56,096 nt of DNA, from NCBI GenBank assembly GCA_964439135.1, contig CAYTNN010000002.1:1-56096 (forward strand), in the 5' to 3' direction. This document shows positions 16,488 through 26,330 of this stretch, one piece after another. The first letter of the stretch is position 1, and every line of letters begins with the position of its first letter. A program made the translations under genes and the position numbers. Below the pieces are notes generated by a model. That model saw only the letters and a program-made list of their open reading frames with translations, made no database searches and was not told where the DNA came from. Source of the stretch: JAFGPJ01 sp964439135. GTDB taxonomy: Bacteria; Planctomycetota; Phycisphaerae; Sedimentisphaerales; Anaerobacaceae.

Positions 16488-19210
16488 TCACTTCCATTGA
16501 CCTGAAAGAGCTAATGTCGCTTTGTCGTAATTTTTCTGTTGGTTATAAGCTTCTGCGAGCATTCTCAGGATTTGAAGTTTTTTCTGCTCAGGCACATCCG
16601 ACTCCAGAAGCTGCAGACAAACCGAGATGGTCTGCGAACCTCGTTCGAGTTTTAGACATACATCGGCCAGCTCCATAGCGGTTTGTTGCGCCAAAGGTCC
16701 GGGTTCGACGGTACCGAGAATTTCACTTAAGCCGCTGCGGGCGCTCTCCAGATTGCCTTTGGCAATATGACACTGAGCGAGTTCAAAGGACATTTTCGCA
16801 TTCAACTGCGGATCGGAAATATATTCCGCTCTGTCACGCAAAGTAACAATCGCTGTGTCAAGAAGTCCCAGCATCCGTAAAATTCTGCATTTCAGCAGCA
16901 GCATTTCTACAGATTTTTCCTTTGACAATGCAACCGAACGTACGCTCTCCAGCGTATCAAGCGCCTCGACGAAATGCTCCTGTTCTATTTGAGCTTTCAC
17001 CAGCAATGCGACCGCCTCGACATATTGTTCCCTCGAACTCTGCTCTTCNNNNNNNNNNNNNNNNNNNNNNNNNNNNNNNNNNNNNNNNNNNNNNNNNNNN
17101 NNNNNNNNNNNNNNNNNNNNNNNNNNNNNNNNNNNNNNNNNNNNNNNNCTTTCACCAGCAATGCGACCGCCTCGACATATTGTTCCCTCGAACTCTGCTC
17201 TTCCAGCGCATATTCAAACGCATCACAGGCCTGCTGATATTTTCCCAGCGCAAGGTTGGACTGCCCCAGCAAAAAATAGGCCGAATACAGGTTTTTGTTT
17301 TTGTCACTCCCGGCTAAATCAACGTATCGAGTCAGCCATTTCACCGCTTCTTCATACGCTTTTGTCTCATACAGACACCTGGCGGCTCCAATGGCGGAAG
17401 CTGTCTTCGATTCTGCGGACAAGCCAAAATTGTACACCCTTTGATACAACTGTGCGGCTTCGGCGTTAAGCCCCGCCTCCATTGTGGCATCCGCCAGGCA
17501 CAGATAAGCCTGTCCGTAAATCTCTACATCAGGATACTGCTCGACAAGCAGCTTCAAATCCTCCCGGGCGCCCGGATAATCACGCAGAGACGCCTTCAAT
17601 TTGCTCGAATGTAATAAAGCGAACGGCGCCAGTGACATTTGTGAAAAACGATTAGCCACTAATTTATATTCCGCAATTGCCTCGATCGGCAGTTCTATCT
17701 GAGATTGCAGGAGCCCCATTACAAAATGAGCGCTGCCCAGCCGCTCGTCGCTGTAAAACGTCAGCACGAATTTTTGCCAAAGCGAAATGGCCTGCTCACT
17801 CAGAAAAGTTATATGTTGGCGTAAAGACGAATACTCGGCCGGGTCGTAAACAGTCACTTTCTGCCGACCGGGCTCTCCTTCCGTATATGCCAGCAACCCG
17901 GCACAGCCTGCTGCTGTCAGGACAATCTGCTGCGATGTCGCCGCCGGCAGATATAAGCTGACCGGCCTTTGCCGCAGAGCATCTTCTCCTGAATCCGCTG
18001 CCAAAGCACCGCTGAAAGCCCAGTGTAAATCAAGCTCAGCGCCGGTAGCAAATTTCGCCAGCAACTCCTCAACCGGCGCCCCATAAGAGCTTACAGAAAA
18101 GCGAGGCAGCCCCCCCTGCTCTTCGAGTTTTCGAATCTCAGGATCGAGCAACCCCCTGCCCAGGTGCTCGGTGCCGGAATTCAGTAATCTTCGCAGCTCG
18201 GCCTCGTTCAAATTGTCAAATGGATCCGAAGAAGCTATGGATTTGCCCCATAAATCACCGGGAATATCCGTATCGGTGCTGCTAAGTAAAAGAATGTGCC
18301 GTGTCAAACATTCGGCGACCAGAAACGAACAATCGCATTCGAATGACAATGCCCAGTCATCATCGAAATCAACCGCCTTGATTAGAGCAATCGTATTATA
18401 AGCCCTGGTTCTTGCCCTCAGGTATCGTTTCCTTTGTATTTCAAGCTGGCAGAGATGATAATTAGCCACTATCCTGACAGCGGGCGAACGGCTCTGAGAG
18501 ACCATTGTCAACAAACGGCTCGACTGTTCGAAATCGGCGACCTGCTTCGCACATAAAGCCATTTTTAGCTGAAGAAAATCTCTGAGCAGCTCCTCGCCCG
18601 CCGGGAGAGCCTGGCGAAGCTCGTTATAGGCGGCGAAAGCCTTATTGTATTCCTTTTGCAGAACAAAGTCACGGGCGAATTTTAAGGAAAGCGGTTGTGT
18701 TGGTGAAAGCACAGGCTCCGGCTCTTGAATCTGCGCCTGCATTACCTGCTGGGAACCAGCGGCAGATGCCCTGGAAACGGGCGTTTGCCCGGCGGTCTGC
18801 CCCGACTCATCGGCGGGAATTGACCCCGAGCCGGCAACAAGTCCTGAGGGGGATTTCAACAATACATAAAGAAGCATCGATACGACGGCAATAATACAGA
18901 CGGCAAGAATTTTCTGAAGGGTTGTAAAACGTTGATACTTATACCGGTTCAATTTCTGTAGCCACTGGCGTTCGCCGGCAGGCTGCTCGACTGGCGTCTC
19001 TTGGGAGGATTCTGCCAGGATGTTATAAAAATCCTCATCGCCGGCAAAAAGTTCGTATTCTGAAAGCTCCTCCTGGATAACTAAATCCGATTGTTCGATA
19101 TCGGCCTTAAGGCTCTCTTCGTCAGCATCATCTGTAAATATCTCGTCGTCCGACAGCACCTCGGTAGTACTATCTTCATCGAGAACATCTTTTTGTTCTT
19201 CTGCCGCCAT
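16488..19210 (-). CDS. Membrane-anchored TPR protein, interrupted by an artefactual gap
   Basis: The frame is split by 100 N, but identical 55-bp sequences flank the gap. Removing the N run plus one copy (155 bp) joins both halves in one frame of 855 codons. Layout: acidic cytoplasmic tail (residues 1 to about 80), a transmembrane helix at about 101-118 (ILAVCIIAVVSMLLYVLL), a Ser/Pro/Gln linker, then helical TPR repeats to the end (for example CSFLVAECL, SAYFLLGQSNLALGKYQQACDAFEYAL, ALVSMLL-like pairs). The repeats should lie in the periplasm. Size and topology resemble PflB of Campylobacter, which positions stators. The likeness is architectural only. A sigma-54 promoter lies 96 bp upstream of ATG. 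A TTG 36 bases earlier is a weaker start. Confidence 0.75.
17049..17148. other. Assembly gap (100 N) with 55-bp duplicated flanks
   Basis: Positions 16994-17048 and 17149-17203 are identical over 55 bp. The reading frame closes perfectly when one copy and the N run are removed. The gap is therefore a scaffolding artefact, with the two contigs overlapping by 55 bp, a common assembler k-mer length. Confidence 0.95.
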
Positions 19211-19515
19211 AGCTTTCAACTTCGCCCTGAAGCCCAAAAAAGGCAAATTCGAACCGGTTCATTAATTATATGAGGGCGTATTTCACAACCTCTTTTTCAG
19301 AGAACTGCAATAACTGTGCCAATCTTGTTATAAGTGGAGACTAAGGAGTGTTTCGAGGCTTTTAACGCGAAAAATTAATCTATTACGCCTTGTCAGGCTA
19401 TTGATATTGCTGTGAAATGTCAGGATTCTATACGAACCGGCAGATTTTCTGACAACAACCAGAACTCTATAACCTTATCAGTGGATCGCTACAGGCTTGG
19501 ACAAAGAGGAGACCG
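19211..19515. other. Intergenic region upstream of the TPR operon, bounded by an assembly gap
   Basis: Holds the sigma-54 promoter of the TPR operon. None of the three minus-strand frames next to the gap continues far or resembles a Fis-type helix-turn-helix, so the end of the neighbouring activator gene is probably inside the gap. Nothing else coding is seen. Confidence 0.5.
19306..19321 (-). promoter_or_regulatory. Sigma-54 promoter of the TPR-regulator-fliLMN-flhA-fliA operon
   Basis: Minus strand TGGCACAGTTATTGCA: perfect TGGCAC and TTGCA elements with GG and GC ten bases apart. It lies 96 bp upstream of the TPR gene ATG. It could drive the closely spaced minus-strand genes down to 6877. 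Confidence 0.85.
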
Positions 19516-19615
19516 NNNNNNNNNNNNNNNNNNNNNNNNNNNNNNNNNNNNNNNNNNNNNNNNNNNNNNNNNNNNNNNNNNNNNNNNNNNNNNNNNNNNN
19601 NNNNNNNNNNNNNNN
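19516..19615. other. Assembly gap (100 N), size unknown
   Basis: The flanks share no visible overlap, unlike the other gap. It removes the C-terminal end of the second sigma-54 activator. The 100 N are nominal, so distances across this point are not reliable. Confidence 0.95.
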
Positions 19616-20736
19616 GGCCAATCGTGTTTCTCCAGAGCCTCAATTGCCAGTTGAGTCAGGGATGTTACCTTGGCGCGCTTCTCCGGGCAGATAGACGATG
19701 TCTTTAGAAAGTACTCAGCCAAAAGCCTGATGTCTTCTCTTCGGTCAGGTGATCTAAGAGGAGCAAGCGTTATAGGACTAACATTAATACGATAATAAAG
19801 ATCACGCCGAAAACGATTGGCCAGAACTTCGTTATTTAGATTGCGGTTGCTTGATGCCACTATAGTAGCTTTGCAGTCAATATTCCCGATACCTCCGACC
19901 TTTCGGAAACTTTTTTCCTGCAGCACGCGCAACAATTTAGCCTGTAAATCTATCGGCATCTCGGAAATTTCGTCAAGCAGAAGTGTGCCGGTTCCAGCCA
20001 ACTCCAAAAGTCCGGTCTTCTCACGATCAGCCCCCGTAAAGGAGCCTTTGACGTGACCGAAAAGTTCACTTTCAAGCAAATTCGCCGTTAGAGCGGCACA
20101 ATTTATCGCTACAAACGGCTCGTTCGGATGTCTCAGAGTATGAATCGCCCTGGTCACCAATTCTTTACCGGTGCCTGTCTCTCCGACAATTAAAATTGGA
20201 TTACATCGGCTCTCGGCAACGAGTTTAGTCATCTTAAGGGTATAAACAATAGCACAACTTTTACCAACCATAGACACAGAAGCAGCCAGGTTACCGGCAA
20301 AAAAACGACCCGTGTTTCCTTCAGAACTGGATGCCAAACACTCTGTTTTATGTCTGGTTTCACAATCCGAAGCTCTTAAATTATTCTTTATCCTGTTAAT
20401 GATTTGCTCCAGCCTGTTGTAATCCCGTCTTCCCAGTAGATAGTCAAAGGCCCCCATCCGTATGAACTCATTAGATAATCCAGTGTCACTATTATCATTA
20501 CCAACTACCACTACAGGTATATCGACTGAATTTTTATCGGCCTTATTAAGGAATTCGTGGATGTGGCTCGGATTAAACCTATGGTCGAAAAGAATTAAAT
20601 TCGGACTTACCGTTTTAACAATATCCAGAGCATCGGTCAGGTCATCGGCCCCAAAAACTTCCCGGCCATACTGTTGAGCGAGCCGTTGAATTTCGGAGTC
20701 CTTGCTTACTGCAACAATTCTCCTAAGTAAACTCAT
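19616..20736 (-). CDS. Second sigma-54 activator, C-terminus lost in gap
   Basis: At least 373 residues, incomplete at the C-terminus. The N-terminal receiver-like domain keeps a possible phospho-acceptor Asp (LILFDHRF), but the conserved Lys-Pro after the last strand is replaced (AFDYLLGRRD), so phosphorylation control may be lost. The AAA+ domain has Walker A GETGTGKE, the sigma-54 loop as GSFTGA rather than GAFTGA, Walker B GTLLLDE, and FRRDLYYRIN. The sequence stops at KHDW, just where PGNVREL and the DNA-binding domain would follow. A FlrA/FleQ-type master activator is a plausible role, given its position between the two large flagellar operons. The ATG of MSLLRR is taken; a GTG 24 bases earlier is possible. 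Confidence 0.85.
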
Positions 20737-21207
20737 CCTTTCCAAAACTATAAGCGCCACCTCTGAATCTGCTGTATATCGTATGGGTATGCCCGTTCAA
20801 TATGTGGTCAACCCGTAGCCATAAATCGACAGACAGCCTGAAACAACTTTAATTATTTTATTGGACGGGCCCATAATGTCACTACTTCTGTCGGACCAAA
20901 ATGCTTATTGATATTCTACGATGATGTTATAGGACATAGCATAGATGATTAAGCGTAACGCCGCCCTCAATAAATACGAGCATAGGAAGTAAAACTTGCA
21001 GCAAGACAACGCCGTTTCTTATGGGACGTCACGCGGGCACTCGATGCAGCAAATCATAACAAGAAAAGATCCCTGTAACTCTACCCGACCGAAACGGCAA
21101 AATTTTCTGGTATATAGGAAAATATGTCCTCTTTAATTATCTCCGGGAAAGCGGGCTTCAATACTCATTCAATTTTTTAGCCTCCCTAACATTCTTTTTG
21201 ACAAGAA

Positions 21208-21219
21208 GTTGTGCACAAC
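21208..21219. promoter_or_regulatory. 12-bp palindrome upstream of the flgD promoter
   Basis: GTTGTGCACAAC is a perfect palindrome just upstream of the -24 element. It could bind a dimeric regulator. This is a suggestion only. Confidence 0.35.
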
Positions 21220-21241
21220 AGAACCAACTATAATTCTAATG

Positions 21242-21257
21242 TGGCACAACGATTGCT
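21242..21257 (+). promoter_or_regulatory. Sigma-54 promoter of the flgD-flgE-flgFGAHIJNKL operon
   Basis: TGGCACAACGATTGCT: perfect -24 and -12 elements with GG and GC ten bases apart. It lies about 100 bp upstream of flgD. Tight spacing of the genes behind it suggests one long transcript, possibly to flgN or flgL. Confidence 0.87.
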
Positions 21258-21355
21258 TACTTATGCGGTATGGTGATTCAGTGCCGAATTGTTGTAACAG
21301 GATTCAGAAAAAAACTTCATAGGATTTTAATCTTTAAGAAAAGGTGGTAAAAGTT

Positions 21356-21739
21356 ATGGATTCATCGTCAGCCATCAACACTGCAAGCAACATCCAAATG
21401 GATTATATGAAACTTCTGGTAACACAACTGAAAAACCAGAATCCACTGGAACCGATGGATAATAACGAAATGGCTTCCCAGTTGGCGCAGTTCTCACAAC
21501 TGCAGCAGCTCGAATCGATGAATTCAAACTTTGCAAAGGTCCTTGCCGGCACGGAACGTAACTACGCCAACTCGTTGATAGGCAAGGAGATTTCATTCGC
21601 ATCGGAGGATGAGACCGGGAGCCGGGATATCACAAGCGGCATCGTCGAAGAAGTTATCAATAACGTTGACGGCGAGATAATTTTGGTCACAGCAGATCAA
21701 GCTGTCGCCTTAGAAGGCGTAATATCGGTCAAAAACTAA
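21356..21739 (+). CDS. flgD: FlgD, hook-cap scaffold
   Basis: 127 residues. FlgD caps the growing hook and is needed for FlgE polymerisation. The N-terminal signature is clear: MDYMKLLVTQLKNQNPLEP, then NNEMASQLAQFSQLQQLESM. The protein is short because it lacks the C-terminal Ig/tudor-like domains of the enterobacterial form (about 230 residues), as in several other phyla. The end VITADQA-like strand fits a small SpoA-like tail. ATG is preceded by AAGGTGG. It is the first gene after the sigma-54 promoter and directly precedes flgE. Confidence 0.92.
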   Translation: MDSSSAINTASNIQMDYMKLLVTQLKNQNPLEPMDNNEMASQLAQFSQLQQLESMNSNFAKVLAGTERNYANSLIGKEISFASEDETGSRDITSGIVEEVINNVDGEIILVTADQAVALEGVISVKN

Positions 21740-21777
21740 TTTCAGATTTTAAAGTTTCAATATAAGGAGAAACAAAA

Positions 21778-23448
21778 ATGAGTTTTGCATTGTCAGCCGG
21801 AGTTACTGGATTGCAAGCCCACCAAAAAATGCTTGATATAGCAGGTAACAACCTCGCCAATGTCAATACAACTGCCTTTAAGTCAAGCAGAATAACCTTC
21901 TCGGAACTGCTGAACGAGACGATTAAAAAAGCATCGCAGCCAACAACCGGTGTCGGCGGTACCAACCCGCAACAAATAGGCAGCGGCGTAGGCGTATCTG
22001 GAATTACTCCTAATATGTTGCAGGGTAATATCATAAATACAGGTAATCCTTTGGATCTGGCCGTGGAAGGAGAGGGTTATTTTGTGTTGAACGATAACCA
22101 GCAAAACGTTTACACTCGCGGTGGTTCGTTCGCAGTTGATGCATCTTCGAATCTGGTCGATCCTTCCACCGGCTATCACATACAGCGTATCGGTTCGGAA
22201 GGCGAGATTGACGGCTTCCAGACTCCCGGCATCAGCGAGATTAACGTCCCTTACGATGTAGCAATGCCGGCAAAAGACACATCAGAAATAGCAGTCTCCG
22301 GCAACCTGAGTGCAGATGAGGTCGGTTCTGTAACAAGAACGCAGGTAATAACTTCAAATTTAGCTTATACGAACAATGGCACTAATGCCACGGAAGCGAC
22401 CGCAATCGCCAACCTCGACCAATTCACTGGAACACCAGCTGGGGACACAATCGCGATCAGTGGCTACGATAAGGACGGCAATCTATATGGTCCCGGTCCT
22501 GCTGTTGACTTTACTGTTACTGACGCGAGCACCACGCTGGGGGAACTCATCACTCACTTAAACACCACCGTTCTCAGCGGATCGACGGCCTCTCTGGTCA
22601 ACGGCCAAATCCGGATAACCGATGATACCAACGGCTACAGCAACACCGATATGACCATGTCTTACTCCGGAGCTGGCTCACTGACGATGCCGGCGTATTT
22701 CGAGATATCAACCGTAGGTGGAGAGGAATCCAAGAGTATTAACATTACGGTTTTCGACTCCCAAGGTGGTAAACACGTTATTTCCGGCGCGTTTGTCCGA
22801 ACGAACACCCCCAACACATGGGACATGGTGCTGACTTCTATCACCGGTAACATCAATCAGATAACCATGGATAACCGACGCATCAAAGATATAACTTTTA
22901 ATCCCAGCGACGGTTCTTACGCCGGGTTAATCAGCACGGGTACACCCCAATTTGTAATGACCTTCGCACATGATACGTCGAATCCACAGACTATCCAATT
23001 AAATCTGGGTACGCAGGGCAAGCTGGACGGACTGACACAGTTTGCTGGAAACTCGACTGCAGTAGCAAGAGAGCAGGACGGTTATGAAGCAGGCAGACTC
23101 TCCACAGTCTCGGTCAATAATGAAGGTATAGTTATCGGTGCCTTCTCCAACGGTATCAAGAAAAACATCGCAACCATAGAGATAGCACTATTCCAGAACA
23201 CATCGGGTCTGGAACGCTTCGGCAACGGATACTACATTCCTTCCGCCAACTCGGGCGAGGCCATTGCCACGCAGGCAATGACCGGCGGTGCAGGCTCGAT
23301 CCACGGCGGATCGCTGGAAAAATCCAACGCTGATGTTGCAACCGAGTTCGTCAGTATGATTCAGGCCCAAAACGGCTTCCAGGCAAACGCCAGAACCATC
23401 AAAGTCGCAAATGATATCCTGCAAGAATTGACAAACCTAATTAGATAG
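21778..23448 (+). CDS. flgE: FlgE, hook protein
   Basis: 556 residues. It forms the flexible hook. The N-terminal rod/hook motif reads LSAGVTGLQAHQKMLDIAGNNLANVNTTAFKSSR. The start of the FlgE D1 domain is GNPLDLAVEGEGYFVL, and the C-terminal helix is EKSNADVATEFVSMIQAQNGFQANARTIKVANDIL, the classic basal-body C-terminal motif. A typical large middle region is inserted. It is longer than the E. coli protein (about 400 residues). A strong AAGGAGA ribosome site lies before ATG. It follows flgD by 38 bp. Confidence 0.96.
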   Translation: MSFALSAGVTGLQAHQKMLDIAGNNLANVNTTAFKSSRITFSELLNETIKKASQPTTGVGGTNPQQIGSGVGVSGITPNMLQGNIINTGNPLDLAVEGEGYFVLNDNQQNVYTRGGSFAVDASSNLVDPSTGYHIQRIGSEGEIDGFQTPGISEINVPYDVAMPAKDTSEIAVSGNLSADEVGSVTRTQVITSNLAYTNNGTNATEATAIANLDQFTGTPAGDTIAISGYDKDGNLYGPGPAVDFTVTDASTTLGELITHLNTTVLSGSTASLVNGQIRITDDTNGYSNTDMTMSYSGAGSLTMPAYFEISTVGGEESKSINITVFDSQGGKHVISGAFVRTNTPNTWDMVLTSITGNINQITMDNRRIKDITFNPSDGSYAGLISTGTPQFVMTFAHDTSNPQTIQLNLGTQGKLDGLTQFAGNSTAVAREQDGYEAGRLSTVSVNNEGIVIGAFSNGIKKNIATIEIALFQNTSGLERFGNGYYIPSANSGEAIATQAMTGGAGSIHGGSLEKSNADVATEFVSMIQAQNGFQANARTIKVANDILQELTNLIR

Positions 23449-23466
23449 TAACTTTGGAAATGTGAG

Positions 23467-24774
23467 ATGGTAACCGCATCAGTAATAACCACAGGATTGA
23501 ACGCTGTTTTTTTGGCATTGACGCCGATTGCGCGGTGGCATGCCGCCAGTCGGCTTGACAGCGCCTCGACAGACCATCGCTGGTTTATATTACTTAGTGT
23601 GATTGCCGTAATCATATTGACTGTGCTGCTCATCGCAGCCAGCTATAACAACAAGGTTAAAGAACGAAAAGCCACCAATAAGATATTTATTAATTATGCC
23701 AAAAGAATGGGTTTAAGCCGGCGCGAACGTCATATCCTGCTGGATATAGCAAAAAAAACGAAACTAAAGCGAATCGAATCAATTTTTACGATGGTCACGG
23801 CTTTCGACCGCGGAGCCGCCGAATTAACAAAAGATGCCCTTGCACGTCGTGGAGCCAAGACGAGCAAAAATCTAAGTGCTCAGTTGTCCGTTCTTCGTGA
23901 AAAACTCGGCTTCGAGAACAAAAGTTCAATCCTGGCAGGCTCGTCGGCAAACTCGAACAAACCAAGCAGCAAACAAATCCCTCCCGGCAAACAACTTCAT
24001 ATGACTCGCCGCAAAACCGGTAACGAAGCAAATATCGAGTCTACTGTTATAGAAAATAATGATGTCGAGCTTACCGTCAAACTTAAAGTGTCTTTGGAAA
24101 GCAAGCCCGGCGAGCACTGGTCCGTGCGTTATTATTTTGGCGCATCGGTTTGGGAGTTCGAGACATCTTCGATAAGCTGCTACGGCAACATTTTGGTTCT
24201 TAATCACAGCAATAACATACGATTCATCAATCGCAGGCGTTTTTTGCGTGTTCCGGTAAACAAGCCTACCTTCATCGCACGATTCCCATTTGCACGAATG
24301 CTCCTGCCAAAAAGTCATAGCGATAATGGCATAGGGCAAGATTCGACCAACATCTCCGAAAACAGTTGGGGACCGCCGGAATTCGTGCAGGCATCTGTTA
24401 CTGAGCTGGCCGGTCCGGGTCTGCGTATAGAAGCACCGCTGGAAGTAAAGGTGGGCGACAGAGTGCTGGTAATACTTAAGTTGAGCGAAGAACAGGACAA
24501 TAAACCAGGTTCGAAGAGTACCGGCAAAATCGCCCCGGAAAAGATCGTGGAAAATATCGGCGAGGTCCGGCACACGAAAAGCATAAAAAATGGTTTTTCA
24601 ATAGCAGTTGAATTGATAGGGCTCAGCGATCCGAACATTAGCGAACTGATTCGCGCTACCAACTCGGCTTCCCTGAAAACCAGGGCCAAAAGCAAAGGCG
24701 CCCAGACCTTCAATGGCAGCAACGATAACAAGAAGTCAGAGCGGCCGGAGCCGGCAGTAGTGCAGGGAGTCTGA
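23467..24774 (+). CDS. PilZ-like membrane protein (possible flagellar brake)
   Basis: 435 residues. An N-terminal transmembrane segment lies at residues about 39-58 (RWFILLSVIAVIILTVLLIA). A helical cytoplasmic region follows, then a YcgR-N/PilZN-like domain (WSVRYYFGASVWEFETSSIS), leading into the RRRFLRVPV motif (about 258), the first c-di-GMP-binding signature of PilZ. The second signature, normally (D/N)xSxxG, is degraded to TELAGPGLRI. The remaining beta-barrel strands (VGDRVLVILKL, GFSIAVELIGL) are present. In other bacteria such proteins slow the motor in response to c-di-GMP; whether this one binds it is uncertain. Its place between flgE and flgF is unusual and suggests a flagellar role. 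Confidence 0.6.
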   Translation: MVTASVITTGLNAVFLALTPIARWHAASRLDSASTDHRWFILLSVIAVIILTVLLIAASYNNKVKERKATNKIFINYAKRMGLSRRERHILLDIAKKTKLKRIESIFTMVTAFDRGAAELTKDALARRGAKTSKNLSAQLSVLREKLGFENKSSILAGSSANSNKPSSKQIPPGKQLHMTRRKTGNEANIESTVIENNDVELTVKLKVSLESKPGEHWSVRYYFGASVWEFETSSISCYGNILVLNHSNNIRFINRRRFLRVPVNKPTFIARFPFARMLLPKSHSDNGIGQDSTNISENSWGPPEFVQASVTELAGPGLRIEAPLEVKVGDRVLVILKLSEEQDNKPGSKSTGKIAPEKIVENIGEVRHTKSIKNGFSIAVELIGLSDPNISELIRATNSASLKTRAKSKGAQTFNGSNDNKKSERPEPAVVQGV

Positions 24775-24775
24775 A

Positions 24776-25504
24776 ATGTCAGTGATTACAGATCAGGTTA
24801 GTACAAGCATTGATGCGTTAACACAGGAATTCGATATCATTGCGCACAACCTGGCCAATGTAAGCACAGTCGGATTCAAGCGGAGATGCAATGCTTTTTC
24901 AAAATCCCTCGAGGCACAAGATACAGAGGCATATTCGCCCGGAACTATCGACTTGAACTCAGCATTTGATTTTTCCCAGGGCAGTATCGTTAAGACAGAC
25001 CGGCCATTGGATTTTGCCCTGCACGGGAAAGGCTTCTTTGTGATAGAGACTCCCAAAGGGCCGCTTTACACACGCAACGGCACATTTCAAACTAACCAAA
25101 ACAGCCAAATCGTCGATTCGCAGGGGCGTATCGTCGCAGGCCAGGCCGGCCCGATAACGATACCAAGCGATGTTGGAATCTCGCAACTAAGCATATCGAG
25201 TGACGGAACCATCAGTGCCGGCGAAATTGCTATTGGAAAATTCAGGCTGGTCAATTTCAACGATAACGATAACAAACTCGTGCCGACCGGCGATAGCTGC
25301 TACCGGATGCCCGATGAGAATATACAACCGGTCGAAGCAGAACAACTCGTTGTAAAACAAGGATACCAGGAAGCATCAAACGTACAGATCATAGACGAAC
25401 TGGTGGATATGATAATGGTGTCAAGACTCTACGAAGCGAATATGAAATCCATTACAGCAGAACAACAGGCTTCAAGCAGTCTTATGAGCGTAGCTTTGGG
25501 CTGA
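24776..25504 (+). CDS. flgF: FlgF-like proximal rod protein
   Basis: 242 residues. Rod proteins link the MS ring to the hook. The N-terminal motif IDALTQEFDIIAHNLANVSTVGFKRR and the C-terminal motif VQIIDELVDMIMVSRLYEANMKSI are basal-body family signatures. GKGFFVIETPKGPLYTRNG in the D1 region is typical of FlgF/FlgG. It precedes flgG, as in the standard order flgF-flgG. It starts one base after the preceding stop codon. Separation from FlgG is by position and shorter length. Confidence 0.9.
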   Translation: MSVITDQVSTSIDALTQEFDIIAHNLANVSTVGFKRRCNAFSKSLEAQDTEAYSPGTIDLNSAFDFSQGSIVKTDRPLDFALHGKGFFVIETPKGPLYTRNGTFQTNQNSQIVDSQGRIVAGQAGPITIPSDVGISQLSISSDGTISAGEIAIGKFRLVNFNDNDNKLVPTGDSCYRMPDENIQPVEAEQLVVKQGYQEASNVQIIDELVDMIMVSRLYEANMKSITAEQQASSSLMSVALG

Positions 25505-25535
25505 GAAGTCATCAAGATAGAAGGAGAATAATATT

Positions 25536-26321
25536 ATGTTGAGAGCATTTTCCACTGCAGCAACCGGAATGACTGGCCAACAGACGATGGTGGACGTAAT
25601 CGCTAATAACCTTGCCAACGTCAACACGTCGGGATTCAAGCGAAGCCAGTTAAATTTCCAGAATTTGCTTTCTGTCACAATGAAAGAGCCCGGCACGGAA
25701 ATAGCTTCAGGCATAAATTCACCGAGTGGAATAGAAATTGGCAGCGGAGTCCGTGTCGCATCAACGATAAAAGTTTTCAGTCCCGGTGAACTCGAGAATA
25801 CCGGCAATCCTCTCGACATAGCTATTGCAGGTGACGGCTTTCTTCAAGTGACTATGCCGAACGGTGATCTAAGATACACACGCGACGGCTCTCTGTTGAC
25901 AAATGCCAACGGTGAATTAGTTACCTCTAACGGATATTCTATAGAGCCAGCCGTCAGCGTTCCGACAGACGCCGTTTCTGTGAGTATCGAAAAAGACGGA
26001 GGAGTTAATATTACCGACTCATCGGGAACTCAATCGGTCGTAGGCACGATTCAACTGGCCCGCTTTCCGAACCCATCCGGCCTTTCAAGCGAAGGCGGCA
26101 ACCTGCTTTCAGAAACCGGGGCAAGCGGCACACCCACGACCGGCACACCGGGAGAAAACGGCTTCGGCTCAATCCAGGCGGGATTCCTGGAAAAATCCAA
26201 TGTGCAAATGGTAACCGAATTGGTCAATCTTATAACCGCACAGCGGGCATACGAGATAAACTCGCGTGCAATAAAGGTGGGCGACGACATGCTTCAAACG
26301 GCAAATAGTATCGTTAGATAG
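25536..26321 (+). CDS. flgG: FlgG, distal rod protein
   Basis: 261 residues, the normal length for FlgG. The N-terminal FSTAATGMTGQQTMVDVIANNLANVNTSGFKR and the C-terminal EKSNVQMVTELVNLITAQRAYEINSRAIKVGDDML are textbook. The GDGFLQVTMPNGDLRYTRDG segment is typical of the distal rod. A strong AAGGAGA site lies before ATG. It is followed after 9 bp by flgA. Confidence 0.97.
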   Translation: MLRAFSTAATGMTGQQTMVDVIANNLANVNTSGFKRSQLNFQNLLSVTMKEPGTEIASGINSPSGIEIGSGVRVASTIKVFSPGELENTGNPLDIAIAGDGFLQVTMPNGDLRYTRDGSLLTNANGELVTSNGYSIEPAVSVPTDAVSVSIEKDGGVNITDSSGTQSVVGTIQLARFPNPSGLSSEGGNLLSETGASGTPTTGTPGENGFGSIQAGFLEKSNVQMVTELVNLITAQRAYEINSRAIKVGDDMLQTANSIVR

Positions 26322-26330
26322 AAAATCATT

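Larger units (their letters stand above)
20737..21355. other. Divergent regulatory region between activator and flgD operon
   Basis: About 620 bp without a convincing gene. Visible elements: a sigma-54 promoter facing flgD and, 22 bp before it, a 12-bp palindrome. The remainder should hold the promoter of the activator gene and upstream activator sites, but no repeated operator could be picked out by eye. Confidence 0.5.
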
